This document shows, piece after piece, positions 1-5,901 of a stretch of 6,967 nt of DNA (position 1 is the first letter of the stretch; every line of letters starts with the position of its first letter). Source of the DNA: Sedimenticola sp. (GTDB taxonomy: Bacteria; Pseudomonadota; Gammaproteobacteria; Chromatiales; Chromatiaceae); the NCBI GenBank assembly GCA_027041035.1, contig JALULB010000262.1, positions 1,655-8,621 of the forward strand, written 5' to 3'. The notes below the pieces were generated by a model. That model had not been told where the DNA came from, did no database searches, and worked only from the letters and a program-made list of their open reading frames with translations. The position numbers and the translations under genes are program-made.

Positions 1-1549
1 TCTCGGGCCAGCGTTCCTCCGCCAGATTCAGGTTGACTCGCGTCGGGGCGAGATAAACGAGCTGGTCGTCACCATCCAGGGCAAGGTGCTCATGCGCCTT
101 GTCGCGGAATCGGGCGAGCAGCTTGTCGTCATCGCATTGCACCCAGCGCGCGGTGGCAACGCTGATCGGTTCGACGACGGCTTCGACGCCGTACTCGCCT
201 TTCAAACGGTGGGCGGCGACATCGAACTGCAACACGCCGACGGCGCCAAGGATCAGGTCGTTGTTCTTCAGCGGCCGGAAGACCTGGGTCGCGCCCTCCT
301 CGCAGAGCTGCAATACACCCTTCTGCAAGGCCTTCATCTTCAACGGATCTTTCAATACCACGCGACGAAACAGCTCCGGCGCGAAGTACGGTATGCCCTC
401 ATACTTCAACGCCTCGCCCTCGCTGAAGGTATCACCGATCTGGATGGAGCCATGGTTGTGCAGGCCAATGATGTCGCCCGGCCAGGCCTCCTCGACCTGC
501 CGCCGTTCATCGGCCTGAAAGGTGATGGCATTGCTGATCTGCACCGTCTTGCCGATGCGCACGTGCTTCATCTTCATGCCCTTGCGGTAGCTGCCCGAGC
601 AGACACGCAGAAAGGCGACGCGGTCGCGGTGCGCCGGGTCCATGTTCGCCTGGATCTTGAACACGAAACCGGTAAATTTGGATTCTTGCGGCTCGACCAG
701 CCGCGTGGCGGTGTTACGTGCACGCGGACCGGGCGCGTAGTCGACGAAGGCATCCAACAGTTCGCGCACGCCGAAGTTGTTGATCGCCGAGCCGAAGAAT
801 ACCGGCGTCTGCTCGCCACGCAGATAGGCATCCAGGTCCAGTTCATGGCTGGCACCGCGCACCAGCTCGATCTCGTCACGCAATTCCTCCGCCTGGTCGC
901 CGAGTAACTCGTCGAGCAGCGGGTTGTCCAGCCCCTCGATGAGTTCACCCTGCAGCGCCTTGCCACCGTGGGTCGCGGAGAACAGATGGGTGGTATTCGT
1001 GCGCAGATCGAACACGCCGGCAAGACGCTTGCCCATGCCTATCGGCCAAGTGACCGGCGCGCAGGGCATCTTCAATACTGCTTCGATCTCGTCCATGATC
1101 TCGATCGGGTCGCGACCCTCGCGATCGAGCTTGTTGACGAAGGTCATGATCGGCGTGTCGCGCATGCGGCACACGTCCATCAATTTAATGGTGCGCGCCT
1201 CGACGCCCTTGGCGACATCGATGACCATCAAGGCCGAGTCGACCGCCGTCAGGGTGCGGTAGGTATCCTCGGAGAAATCCTCGTGTCCCGGCGTATCGAG
1301 CAGATTGACGACGGCGTCCTTGTACGCGAACTGCATCACCGACGAGGTCACCGAGATACCGCGCTGTTTCTCCAGCTCCATCCAGTCGGAGGTCGCGTGG
1401 CGCGCGGCCTTGCGGCCCTTCACCGTGCCGGCAAGCTGAATCGCGCCGCCAAACAGCAACAGCTTCTCGGTCAGCGTAGTCTTGCCCGCGTCGGGATGAG
1501 AGATGATGGCGAAGGTGCGCCGCTTGCTGATTTCAGTGTCCGCTGACAT
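1..1549 (-). CDS. prfC: Peptide chain release factor 3 (RF3), 3' end cut by the window edge
   Basis: RF3 is a cytoplasmic translational GTPase that removes RF1/RF2 from the ribosome after peptide release. The frame is open from ATG 1549 to the edge, giving 516 visible residues. The G-domain motifs are clear: G1 HPDAGKTT (residues 18-25), switch I around [11 protein letters not shown] (60-70), G3 DTPGHEDF (85-92) and G4 NKLD (139-142). RF3-specific stretches follow, such as [32 protein letters not shown] and [16 protein letters not shown]. The last visible residues, LAEERWPE, align with LAQERYPD close to the end of the 529-residue E. coli protein, so only about ten residues are missing. The start gives a short leader before [11 protein letters not shown], as in E. 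coli. The Shine-Dalgarno is weak (GGAA about 7 nt upstream). The gene lies 41 bp after rimI, and the gap shows no promoter or terminator. Family assignment is very secure. Confidence 0.97.
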   Translation of the reverse strand, partial: MSADTEISKRRTFAIISHPDAGKTTLTEKLLLFGGAIQLAGTVKGRKAARHATSDWMELEKQRGISVTSSVMQFAYKDAVVNLLDTPGHEDFSEDTYRTLTAVDSALMVIDVAKGVEARTIKLMDVCRMRDTPIMTFVNKLDREGRDPIEIMDEIEAVLKMPCAPVTWPIGMGKRLAGVFDLRTNTTHLFSATHGGKALQGELIEGLDNPLLDELLGDQAEELRDEIELVRGASHELDLDAYLRGEQTPVFFGSAINNFGVRELLDAFVDYAPGPRARNTATRLVEPQESKFTGFVFKIQANMDPAHRDRVAFLRVCSGSYRKGMKMKHVRIGKTVQISNAITFQADERRQVEEAWPGDIIGLHNHGSIQIGDTFSEGEALKYEGIPYFAPELFRRVVLKDPLKMKALQKGVLQLCEEGATQVFRPLKNNDLILGAVGVLQFDVAAHRLKGEYGVEAVVEPISVATARWVQCDDDKLLARFRDKAHEHLALDGDDQLVYLAPTRVNLNLAEERWPE

Positions 1550-1590
1550 GGCCGGGTTCCGATCGAAAACCACCTATTGTACTCGATACA

Positions 1591-2064
1591 TCAGTCCAGC
1601 AGGGTCTTCGCGAAGACGAAGGCATCCTCGCGCCGGCCGCCGTCGGCCGGGTAATAACCGGCGCGGATGCCCACTTCGTTGAAGCCCATCGCCAGATACA
1701 GACGGATCGCCGCCTTGTTGCTCACCCGAACCTCAAGAAACAGGGTTTCCGCGCGCCGCTGGCGCGCCTCGTCGAAGCAGGCTTCGAGCAGGCGACGCCC
1801 CAGCCCCCGGCACTGAAAATCCGGATCGATGCATAGATTCAACAGATGCGCCTCGCCGGCGGCAACCGACAATACCGCATGCCCGATGAGCCGACCTTCC
1901 AGCTCACAGACCCGACACAGATAACCGACGCGCAGGCAGTCACGGAAGATGCCCTCGCTCCACGGATGTGTATAGGCGCGGCGCTCGATGGCCATCACTT
2001 CCGGCAGGTCCGCGCTGTCCATCGGCCTGGGCTGGAACAACGGCGCGTTGATCGAGGCGCTCAT
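1591..2064 (-). CDS. rimI: Ribosomal protein S18-alanine N-acetyltransferase
   Basis: RimI is a GNAT-fold enzyme that uses acetyl-CoA to acetylate the N-terminal alanine of ribosomal protein S18 in the cytoplasm. The 157-residue product is slightly longer than E. coli RimI (148). The acetyl-CoA pyrophosphate loop is QCRGLGRR (residues 84-91), after the strand HLLNLCIDPDF (73-83). FLEVRVSN (109-116) and AAIRLYLAMGFNEVGIRAGY (118-137) are the typical RimI C-terminal motifs, and YYPADGGRREDAFVF (137-151) is the usual ending. E111 and Y123 have the same 12-residue spacing as the E. coli catalytic pair Glu103/Tyr115 and sit in the matching motifs. Its ATG overlaps the TGA of the upstream glycosylase gene (ATGA), which suggests translational coupling and supports this start over Met15. 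prfC follows, as rimI and prfC lie near each other in E. coli. Confidence 0.95.
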   Translation of the reverse strand: MSASINAPLFQPRPMDSADLPEVMAIERRAYTHPWSEGIFRDCLRVGYLCRVCELEGRLIGHAVLSVAAGEAHLLNLCIDPDFQCRGLGRRLLEACFDEARQRRAETLFLEVRVSNKAAIRLYLAMGFNEVGIRAGYYPADGGRREDAFVFAKTLLD

Positions 2065-2771
2065 GCATCCCGCCCATGCAGAATGCGGTGAACGCGTTGC
2101 AGGTCGTCCCAGGCTTTCGCCTTCTGCTCCGGCGAGCGCAGCAGGTAAGCCGGATGGTAGGTGACGATCAGTGGCGTATCGGTCTCGGGAAAGCGGTGTA
2201 CGCGACCGCGCAGGCGCCCCACCGCCTCATCGCTGTGCAGCAGGTTCTGCGCCGAGATGCGCCCGACCGACAGAATCAATCTCGGCTCGATCAAGGCGAT
2301 CTGGCGCAACAGAAACGGCCGACAATGGGCGGCCTCCTCGGCACGTGGATCGCGATTACCCGGTGGCCGGCATTTCAGGATATTGGCGATATACACCTGC
2401 TCGCGACGCAGGCCGATGGCCTGGAGCATCAGATTGAGCAACTGACCGGCGCGACCGACGAACGGCTCGCCGAGGCGGTCCTCGTCGGCGCCCGGCGCCT
2501 CGCCGACGATCAGCAGATCGGCGCGTGGATCACCGACACCGAAGACCGTCTGGGTGCGCGTCTCGGCGAGCGCGCAGCGCTGACAAGCGGCCACCTCGGC
2601 GCGCAATGCATCCCAGTCGAGCTGCTCGACCGGAACACGCGCCAGCGGTTCCGCCTCGACGGACCCGGCCGCAACCGGAGGAGGCGACTCGGTCGACACG
2701 GCGATGGACGCACGCGGCGCCCAGGTCTGGATACCCATGGCATCGAGATATGCCTGCCGCCGCGCATCCAT
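2061..2771 (-). CDS. Family-4 (Fe-S) uracil-DNA glycosylase with a HolD-like N-terminal peptide
   Basis: The 236-residue product has a family-4 uracil-DNA glycosylase domain (about 55-232), which would excise uracil from DNA in base-excision repair. The active-site motif GEAPGADED (90-98) and the downstream motif HPAYLLR (206-212) are present. Four cysteines, C63xxC66 and C134-x15-C150, match the 4Fe-4S cluster pattern of this family. [10 protein letters not shown] (104-113) and [16 protein letters not shown] (127-142) are also typical. The first 20 residues are not part of the catalytic fold and resemble the N-terminus of the psi clamp-loader subunit HolD (separate entry). Residues 21-54 form a Pro/Ala-rich linker. 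The gene starts 11 bp after leuA, with only a weak ribosome-binding site (GGTGGT), and its TGA overlaps the rimI ATG. It occupies the place holD has beside rimI in E. coli. The glycosylase call is secure; the enzyme has not been shown to be active. Confidence 0.93.
   Translation of the reverse strand: MDARRQAYLDAMGIQTWAPRASIAVSTESPPPVAAGSVEAEPLARVPVEQLDWDALRAEVAACQRCALAETRTQTVFGVGDPRADLLIVGEAPGADEDRLGEPFVGRAGQLLNLMLQAIGLRREQVYIANILKCRPPGNRDPRAEEAAHCRPFLLRQIALIEPRLILSVGRISAQNLLHSDEAVGRLRGRVHRFPETDTPLIVTYHPAYLLRSPEQKAKAWDDLQRVHRILHGRDA
2712..2771 (-). other. Psi (HolD)-like N-terminal docking peptide encoded in the glycosylase gene
   Basis: Residues 4-20, [17 protein letters not shown], line up without gaps with residues 4-20 of E. 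coli HolD as I recall it (RRDWQLQQLGITQWSLR). R4, R5, L9, G13, I14, W17 and R20 are identical at identical positions. In E. coli this psi segment binds the DnaX collar of the clamp loader, and Trp17 is a central contact. The rest of the protein shows no resemblance to psi. The match plus the rimI neighbourhood make a shared docking function plausible. The HolD sequence is from memory and binding is inferred. Confidence 0.55.
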
Positions 2772-2782
2772 TCACACCACCG

Positions 2783-4333
2783 TCATACATCCGCGCCTTG
2801 CGGATGATCCCGATCCACCGGCGACAGGATCTTGTTGCAGGCGTTGACATAGGCCTTTGCCGACGCGATGACGATATCGGTGTCCGCGCCCTGCCCGTTG
2901 ACGATGCGCCCGCCGCGTTCCAGACGCACGGTGACCTCGCCCTGCGAATCGGTGCCAGTGGTGATGTTGTTGACCGAATACAGCAGCAGCTCCGCGCCGC
3001 TGTTGACGACATGCTCTATCGCCTTGAACGCCGCATCCACCGGCCCGCCGCCCTGGGCCGCGCCGGCGCGCTCCTCGCCATCCAGGCACAGGGTCACATC
3101 GGCCCTGGGCGTTTCGCCGGTCTCCGAACAGACATGCAGGGAGACCAGGCGCACGCGCTCGTTCTCGGCGCTGGCGCTGGTGTCGGTGACCAGGGCCTGA
3201 AGATCCTCGTCGAAGATCTCGTGCTTCTTGTCGGCGAGATCCTTAAAGCGAGCGAACGCGGCGTTCAAATCATCTTCGGAATCGAACTCGACGCCGATCT
3301 CGGCGAGCCGACTCTTGAACGCATTGCGCCCGGAGTGCTTGCCCAGCACCATGCGGTTATGACTCCAGCCGACATCCTCGGCACGCATGATTTCGTAAGT
3401 CTCGCGGCTCTTCAGAATGCCATCCTGATGGATGCCAGACTCATGCGCGAAGGCGTTCGCACCAACGATCGCCTTGTTCGGCTGTACCGGAAAACCGGTG
3501 ATATTCGACACCAGCCGCGAGCACGGGACGATCTGCGTGGTATCCAGCGTGGTATCGCAACTGAACACGTCGCGGCGCGTGCGCACCGCCATCGCGACCT
3601 CCTCCAGCGCGGCATTCCCGGCGCGTTCGCCAAGGCCATTGATGGTGCATTCGACCTGTCGCGCGCCATTCATCACCGCAGCCAACGAGTTCGCCACCGC
3701 CAGGCCCAGGTCGTTATGGCAATGCACCGAGAAGACCGCCTTGTCGGCGTTCGGGATGCGCTCGATCAAGGTCCGGATCAGCTCGCCGAACTGCTCGGGG
3801 ATGTTGTAGCCGACCGTGTCCGGAATGTTCAGGGTCGACGCGCCGGCGTCGATCACCGCCTCGAAGACACGACACAGGAAATCCGGATCGGAACGCCCGG
3901 CATCCTCGGCCGAGAACTCGACGTCATCGGTATACCGGCGCGCGCGCCTGACCGCCGCGACGGCCTGTTCCAGCACCTGCTCCGGCAACATGCGCAACTT
4001 GCGCTCCATATGGATCGGCGAGGTCGCGATGAAGGTGTGGATGCGCGACGCATTCGCCGGCTTCAATGCCTCGCCGGCGCGATCGATATCGCGGTCCAGC
4101 GCGCGCGCCAGGCCACAGATACGCGCATCGGTGACCGCGCGGGCGACCGCCTCGACCGCCTCGAAGTCACCGTGACTGGCGATCGGGAAACCCGCCTCGA
4201 TGACGTCGACACGCAGCTTCTCCAGGGCCTTCGCGATACGGATCTTCTCATCCCGGGTCATGGATGCGCCGGGGCTCTGCTCGCCGTCGCGCAAGGTGGT
4301 ATCGAAAATAATCAGTTTGTCTGCCTGTGCCAT
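2783..4333 (-). CDS. leuA: 2-isopropylmalate synthase
   Basis: LeuA condenses acetyl-CoA with 2-ketoisovalerate to 2-isopropylmalate, the first committed and usually leucine-inhibited step of leucine synthesis. The 516 residues match the bacterial long form (E. coli 523). The TIM-barrel catalytic domain opens with [19 protein letters not shown] (7-25). Expected metal ligands are D16, H204 and H206 (HCHNDLG, 204-210), with R15 as catalytic arginine. [11 protein letters not shown] (230-240) and HESGIHQDG (297-305) are signature segments. A linker follows, then the C-terminal regulatory domain (about 390-516) with [13 protein letters not shown] (428-440) and [10 protein letters not shown] (461-470), the fold that binds leucine in relatives. 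I chose ATG 4333 over the in-frame TTG at 4345 because GGAG lies 6 nt upstream of it and [11 protein letters not shown] matches the E. coli N-terminus. It is first in the leuA-udg-rimI-prfC cluster and may be controlled by the leader-like element upstream. Confidence 0.97.
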   Translation of the reverse strand: MAQADKLIIFDTTLRDGEQSPGASMTRDEKIRIAKALEKLRVDVIEAGFPIASHGDFEAVEAVARAVTDARICGLARALDRDIDRAGEALKPANASRIHTFIATSPIHMERKLRMLPEQVLEQAVAAVRRARRYTDDVEFSAEDAGRSDPDFLCRVFEAVIDAGASTLNIPDTVGYNIPEQFGELIRTLIERIPNADKAVFSVHCHNDLGLAVANSLAAVMNGARQVECTINGLGERAGNAALEEVAMAVRTRRDVFSCDTTLDTTQIVPCSRLVSNITGFPVQPNKAIVGANAFAHESGIHQDGILKSRETYEIMRAEDVGWSHNRMVLGKHSGRNAFKSRLAEIGVEFDSEDDLNAAFARFKDLADKKHEIFDEDLQALVTDTSASAENERVRLVSLHVCSETGETPRADVTLCLDGEERAGAAQGGGPVDAAFKAIEHVVNSGAELLLYSVNNITTGTDSQGEVTVRLERGGRIVNGQGADTDIVIASAKAYVNACNKILSPVDRDHPQGADV

Positions 4334-4339
4334 GTTCTG

Positions 4340-4343
4340 CTCC
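4340..4343 (-). promoter_or_regulatory. Shine-Dalgarno of leuA
   Basis: GGAG on the minus strand lies 6 nt before ATG 4333. It overlaps the region just before the in-frame TTG at 4345 and decides the start in favour of the ATG. Confidence 0.8.
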
Positions 4344-4347
4344 AATG

Positions 4348-4364
4348 TCGGCGACCCGCGCCGA
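4348..4364 (-). promoter_or_regulatory. Small GC-rich hairpin just upstream of the leuA ribosome-binding site
   Basis: In the minus-strand RNA, TCGGCG and CGCCGA form a perfect 6-bp stem around the loop CGGGT, ending 4 nt before the GGAG. No T-run follows it (CATTGGAG comes next), so it does not look like an intrinsic terminator. A CTTTT tract lies just before it instead. It could tune translation initiation of leuA, or be incidental in GC-rich DNA. Confidence 0.35.
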
Positions 4365-4407
4365 AAAGGCTGTATTCGTTCAATCGGGTGTATGGATGGA
4401 ATGCGCG

Positions 4408-4437
4408 TTATCGCCCTCGCCAGGGGATCTGTATAAT
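4408..4437 (+). promoter_or_regulatory. yihY: Candidate sigma-70 promoter towards yihY (perfect -10)
   Basis: TATAAT at 4432-4437 is a perfect -10 box in otherwise GC-rich DNA. The best upstream hexamer is TTATCG at 4408-4413 with an 18-nt spacer, a poor -35. Transcription would start near 4444 and give yihY a leader of about 220 nt. The box also falls inside one arm of the inverted repeat at 4429-4491, so it may instead be selected as RNA or operator sequence. It reads TTATAC/TATACA on the other strand, but no decent -35 for leuA stands at the right distance. Confidence 0.35.
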
Positions 4438-4491
4438 TTGCCCATCAGGGCAGTAGCAGCAGGCAGGTCGGCAGGTGAGCGGGCAATACAG
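4429..4491 (-). promoter_or_regulatory. Nested inverted repeat enclosing the Leu-codon run upstream of leuA (attenuator-like)
   Basis: Read as minus-strand RNA, CTGTATTGCCC (4491-4481) can pair with GGGCA plus ATACAG (4443-4439 and 4434-4429): 11 bp, broken only by a 4-nt AATT bulge. Within the loop, TGCCC (4452-4448) can pair with the same GGGCA across the 4-nt loop TGAT. The long and the local stem are therefore mutually exclusive. The run of four Leu codons (4462-4451) lies inside the long stem's loop and directly abuts the local stem, so a ribosome stalled there would affect both. This is the layout expected of translation-coupled attenuation, but no GC stem followed by a U-tract is visible before leuA. 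Confidence 0.4.
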
Positions 4492-4549
4492 CGCCGTCGG
4501 CGCGGAGCACCGGGAACGGAACATGAGCTGTATCGCGGATATCGGTCAT
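4445..4549 (-). CDS. Candidate leucine leader peptide upstream of leuA
   Basis: A minus-strand frame ends with Leu-Pro-Ala-His-Leu-Pro-Thr-Cys-Leu-Leu-Leu-Leu-Pro-stop, 111 nt before leuA. The run is CTG CTG CTA CTG and includes CTA, usually rare in GC-rich genomes. E. coli LeuL likewise carries four adjacent Leu codons ahead of leuA. From ATG 4549 the peptide would have 34 residues, but that ATG has no Shine-Dalgarno. Other in-frame starts are GTG 4510 (21 residues, no Shine-Dalgarno) and the double ATG at 4636/4633, which does have GAGG 9 nt upstream but would make a 63-residue peptide beginning 30 bp from yihY. The start is therefore undecided. The Leu run could also be a by-product of the GCAG-rich sequence on the plus strand. 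Confidence 0.3.
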   Translation of the reverse strand: MTDIRDTAHVPFPVLRADGAVLPAHLPTCLLLLP

Positions 4550-4566
4550 ATCGAGGGCTTTGTCAA
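4538..4566 (-). promoter_or_regulatory. Possible leuA promoter (perfect -35, weak -10)
   Basis: TTGACA at 4566-4561 on the minus strand is a perfect -35 hexamer. Seventeen nt downstream is GATATC (4543-4538), which matches TATAAT at only three positions. Transcription would begin near 4531, leaving a leader of about 200 nt that includes the Leu-codon run and the nested inverted repeat. Such a start would exclude ATG 4549 as leader start and leave GTG 4510. Low confidence. Confidence 0.3.
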
Positions 4567-4574
4567 TGCGACAA
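4560..4574. repeat. Short perfect inverted repeat TTGTC-N5-GACAA
   Basis: TTGTC and GACAA flank AATGC. The left arm overlaps the minus-strand TTGACA hexamer and the right arm overlaps a plus-strand -35-like GCGACA. The position suits a regulator-binding site, but the arms are only 5 bp. Confidence 0.35.
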
Positions 4575-4597
4575 TGATAGTTACCAGTGACTATAGC
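4568..4597 (+). promoter_or_regulatory. yihY: Alternative yihY promoter with an operator-like palindrome in its spacer
   Basis: GCGACA (4568-4573) and TATAGC (4592-4597) have an 18-nt spacer. The spacer and the start of the -10 are covered by the palindrome ATAGTTACCAGTGACTAT (4577-4594), symmetric at 14 of 18 positions (ATAGTnACnnGTnACTAT). Transcription would start about 60 nt before yihY. I do not recognise the regulator; the size and symmetry suit a dimeric helix-turn-helix protein. Confidence 0.35.
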
Positions 4598-4665
4598 GGA
4601 TCGGCCGTCGCCTGCCAAGCTGAAATATTGCATCATCGGCACCCGCCTCTCCGAGCACATGCATC

Positions 4666-5901
4666 ATGTCCATAGTCACCCGGCGCTTCGCCCATCCCGC
4701 CCGATTCGGTCTGTTCGTGCTGCGCCGCTTTCTGCGCGACGATTGCCCGAGTTCGGCCGCCGCGTTGAGTTATACCTCGCTGCTCGCCCTGGTGCCATTG
4801 ATGGCGGTCATGCTGGCGGTGGTCGCGGCGTTTCCGGTATTCGACCAGGCCAGCGAGATACTCCAGAACTTTCTCTTCGAGAACTTCGTCCCGGCCGCCG
4901 GCGAGATGCTGCACGAGCACCTGAACCGCTTCTCGGCAAACGCGTCGCGCCTGTCGGGGCCGGGTATCGTATCGCTGGTGGTGGTCGCGCTGTTGCTGAT
5001 GTCGAGCATCGACCGCACCTTCAACAAGATCTGGCACGCACGCCAGAAACGCACCACGGTGATGAAATTCCTGACCTATTGGGCAACGCTGTCACTCGGG
5101 CCGATGCTGATCGGCACGAGCATACTGGTGAGCTCCTATCTGCTGTCGCTGCCACTGTTCAGCGCCACCTCCAGCGCATTGGGGCTGGACAAGGCGCTAT
5201 TGCGCGTCAGCCCGTTCCTCGCGTCGCTACTCGCCTTCACGCTGCTCTATCAGGTCGTGCCGAACCGCCGGGTGCGTTTCGCGCACGCCTTCACCGGCGG
5301 GCTGGTCGCCGCCATGTTGTTCGAACTGTCGAAACGCGCCTTCGGCCTGTACATCGCCAATTTTCCCACCTATCAGGCGATCTATGGCGCGTTGGCAACC
5401 GTCCCGATCTTCCTCGTCTGGCTGTATCTTTCGTGGCTGGTCACCCTGCTGGGCGCCGAAACCGCCTACTGCTTGGGCATCTATCCGTATTATGCCGGGC
5501 ACCGGCATGCGGACCAACGGATCAACCTGTTGCACGCGGTACGCGTACTCGCACTGTTGCAACAGGCCCAGCGGAACGACACACCGATGAAGCTGGAGAG
5601 TCTGGCCAGGGCGGATGTCGGCCTGCTGGAGGAGGACTTGGAAGACCTGCTGTACCGGCTGCGCAAGGCCCACTGGCTGTCACGTTGCGACGACGCCAGC
5701 TGGGTGCCGACGCGCGACATGCACACGGCAACCGCGGGGTTACTGCGGGAGAGCACCCGTCTGCCACTACCCGGCCCCGGCCAGACACACCACGACTGGT
5801 TCGATGAACTGGAAAGCCTGATCGCGGGCCGGCTCGACCTGCCCGTGAGCCGGCTTTTCGATGCTGTCACATCAGCACCACGTCCAGATAATCAAAGCTA
5901 G
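4666..5901 (+). CDS. yihY: YihY/BrkB-family inner-membrane protein with C-terminal winged-helix-like domain
   Basis: The 411-residue product belongs to the YihY/BrkB (UPF0761) family of polytopic inner-membrane proteins, whose function is not firmly established. Hallmarks shared with E. coli YihY include SYTSLLALVPLMAV (35-48), FENFVPAAGEM (71-81), LLLMSSIDRTFNKIW (109-123), LTYWATLSLGPML (136-148) and FGLYIANFPTYQAIYGALATVPIFLVWLYLSW (226-257). Six hydrophobic segments lie near 32-56, 98-115, 138-163, 180-199, 206-224 and 240-266. After the last one comes a soluble tail of about 140 residues that E. coli YihY (290 residues) lacks. It reads like a winged helix: helix 286-303, helix 308-315, helix 321-337 and wing 338-350. 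The ATG at 4666 has no recognisable Shine-Dalgarno, yet the protein begins at the right place for the family. Its end overlaps the convergent downstream gene by 35 bp. Confidence 0.93.
   Translation: MSIVTRRFAHPARFGLFVLRRFLRDDCPSSAAALSYTSLLALVPLMAVMLAVVAAFPVFDQASEILQNFLFENFVPAAGEMLHEHLNRFSANASRLSGPGIVSLVVVALLLMSSIDRTFNKIWHARQKRTTVMKFLTYWATLSLGPMLIGTSILVSSYLLSLPLFSATSSALGLDKALLRVSPFLASLLAFTLLYQVVPNRRVRFAHAFTGGLVAAMLFELSKRAFGLYIANFPTYQAIYGALATVPIFLVWLYLSWLVTLLGAETAYCLGIYPYYAGHRHADQRINLLHAVRVLALLQQAQRNDTPMKLESLARADVGLLEEDLEDLLYRLRKAHWLSRCDDASWVPTRDMHTATAGLLRESTRLPLPGPGQTHHDWFDELESLIAGRLDLPVSRLFDAVTSAPRPDNQS

Larger units (their letters stand above)
4334..4665. promoter_or_regulatory. Divergent intergenic region between leuA and yihY
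   Basis: These 332 bp must hold the promoters of both divergent units. From the leuA side it contains the leuA ribosome-binding site and hairpin, a perfect TATAAT box (plus strand), a nested inverted repeat around a Leu-codon run, a perfect TTGACA (minus strand), and two adjacent palindromes at 4560-4594. Bases 4595-4665, just before yihY, show no clear element and no good ribosome-binding site for yihY. I see no convincing protein gene here apart from the leader-like reading frame. Confidence 0.7.

Noticed and set aside
86..907. A 273-codon plus-strand frame opposite prfC
   Set aside because: It mirrors the conserved RF3 coding sequence and has no recognisable motif.
1550..1590. A separate promoter for prfC in the 41-bp gap after rimI
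   Set aside because: No -10/-35 pair could be supported in this short stretch.
4333..4345. TTG 4345 as the start of leuA
   Set aside because: GGAG is 6 nt before ATG 4333 and overlaps the extra codons; homologues start at the position of the ATG.
4348..4364. The GC hairpin before leuA as a rho-independent attenuator terminator
   Set aside because: No T-run follows the stem on the minus strand; it is kept only as a possible translation-affecting hairpin.
2525..4456. A 643-codon plus-strand reading frame opposite leuA and the glycosylase gene
   Set aside because: It is antisense to well-recognised genes, has an Arg/His/Gln-rich composition typical of GC-rich shadow frames, and shows no recognisable domain.
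4475..4675. A 66-codon plus-strand frame starting with GTG upstream of yihY
   Set aside because: It runs into the start of yihY out of frame, has no convincing ribosome-binding site and no recognisable similarity.
4587..5807. A 406-codon plus-strand frame overlapping yihY in another phase
   Set aside because: Arg/Pro/His-rich low-complexity translation; the YihY frame over the same DNA has clear family motifs and membrane segments.
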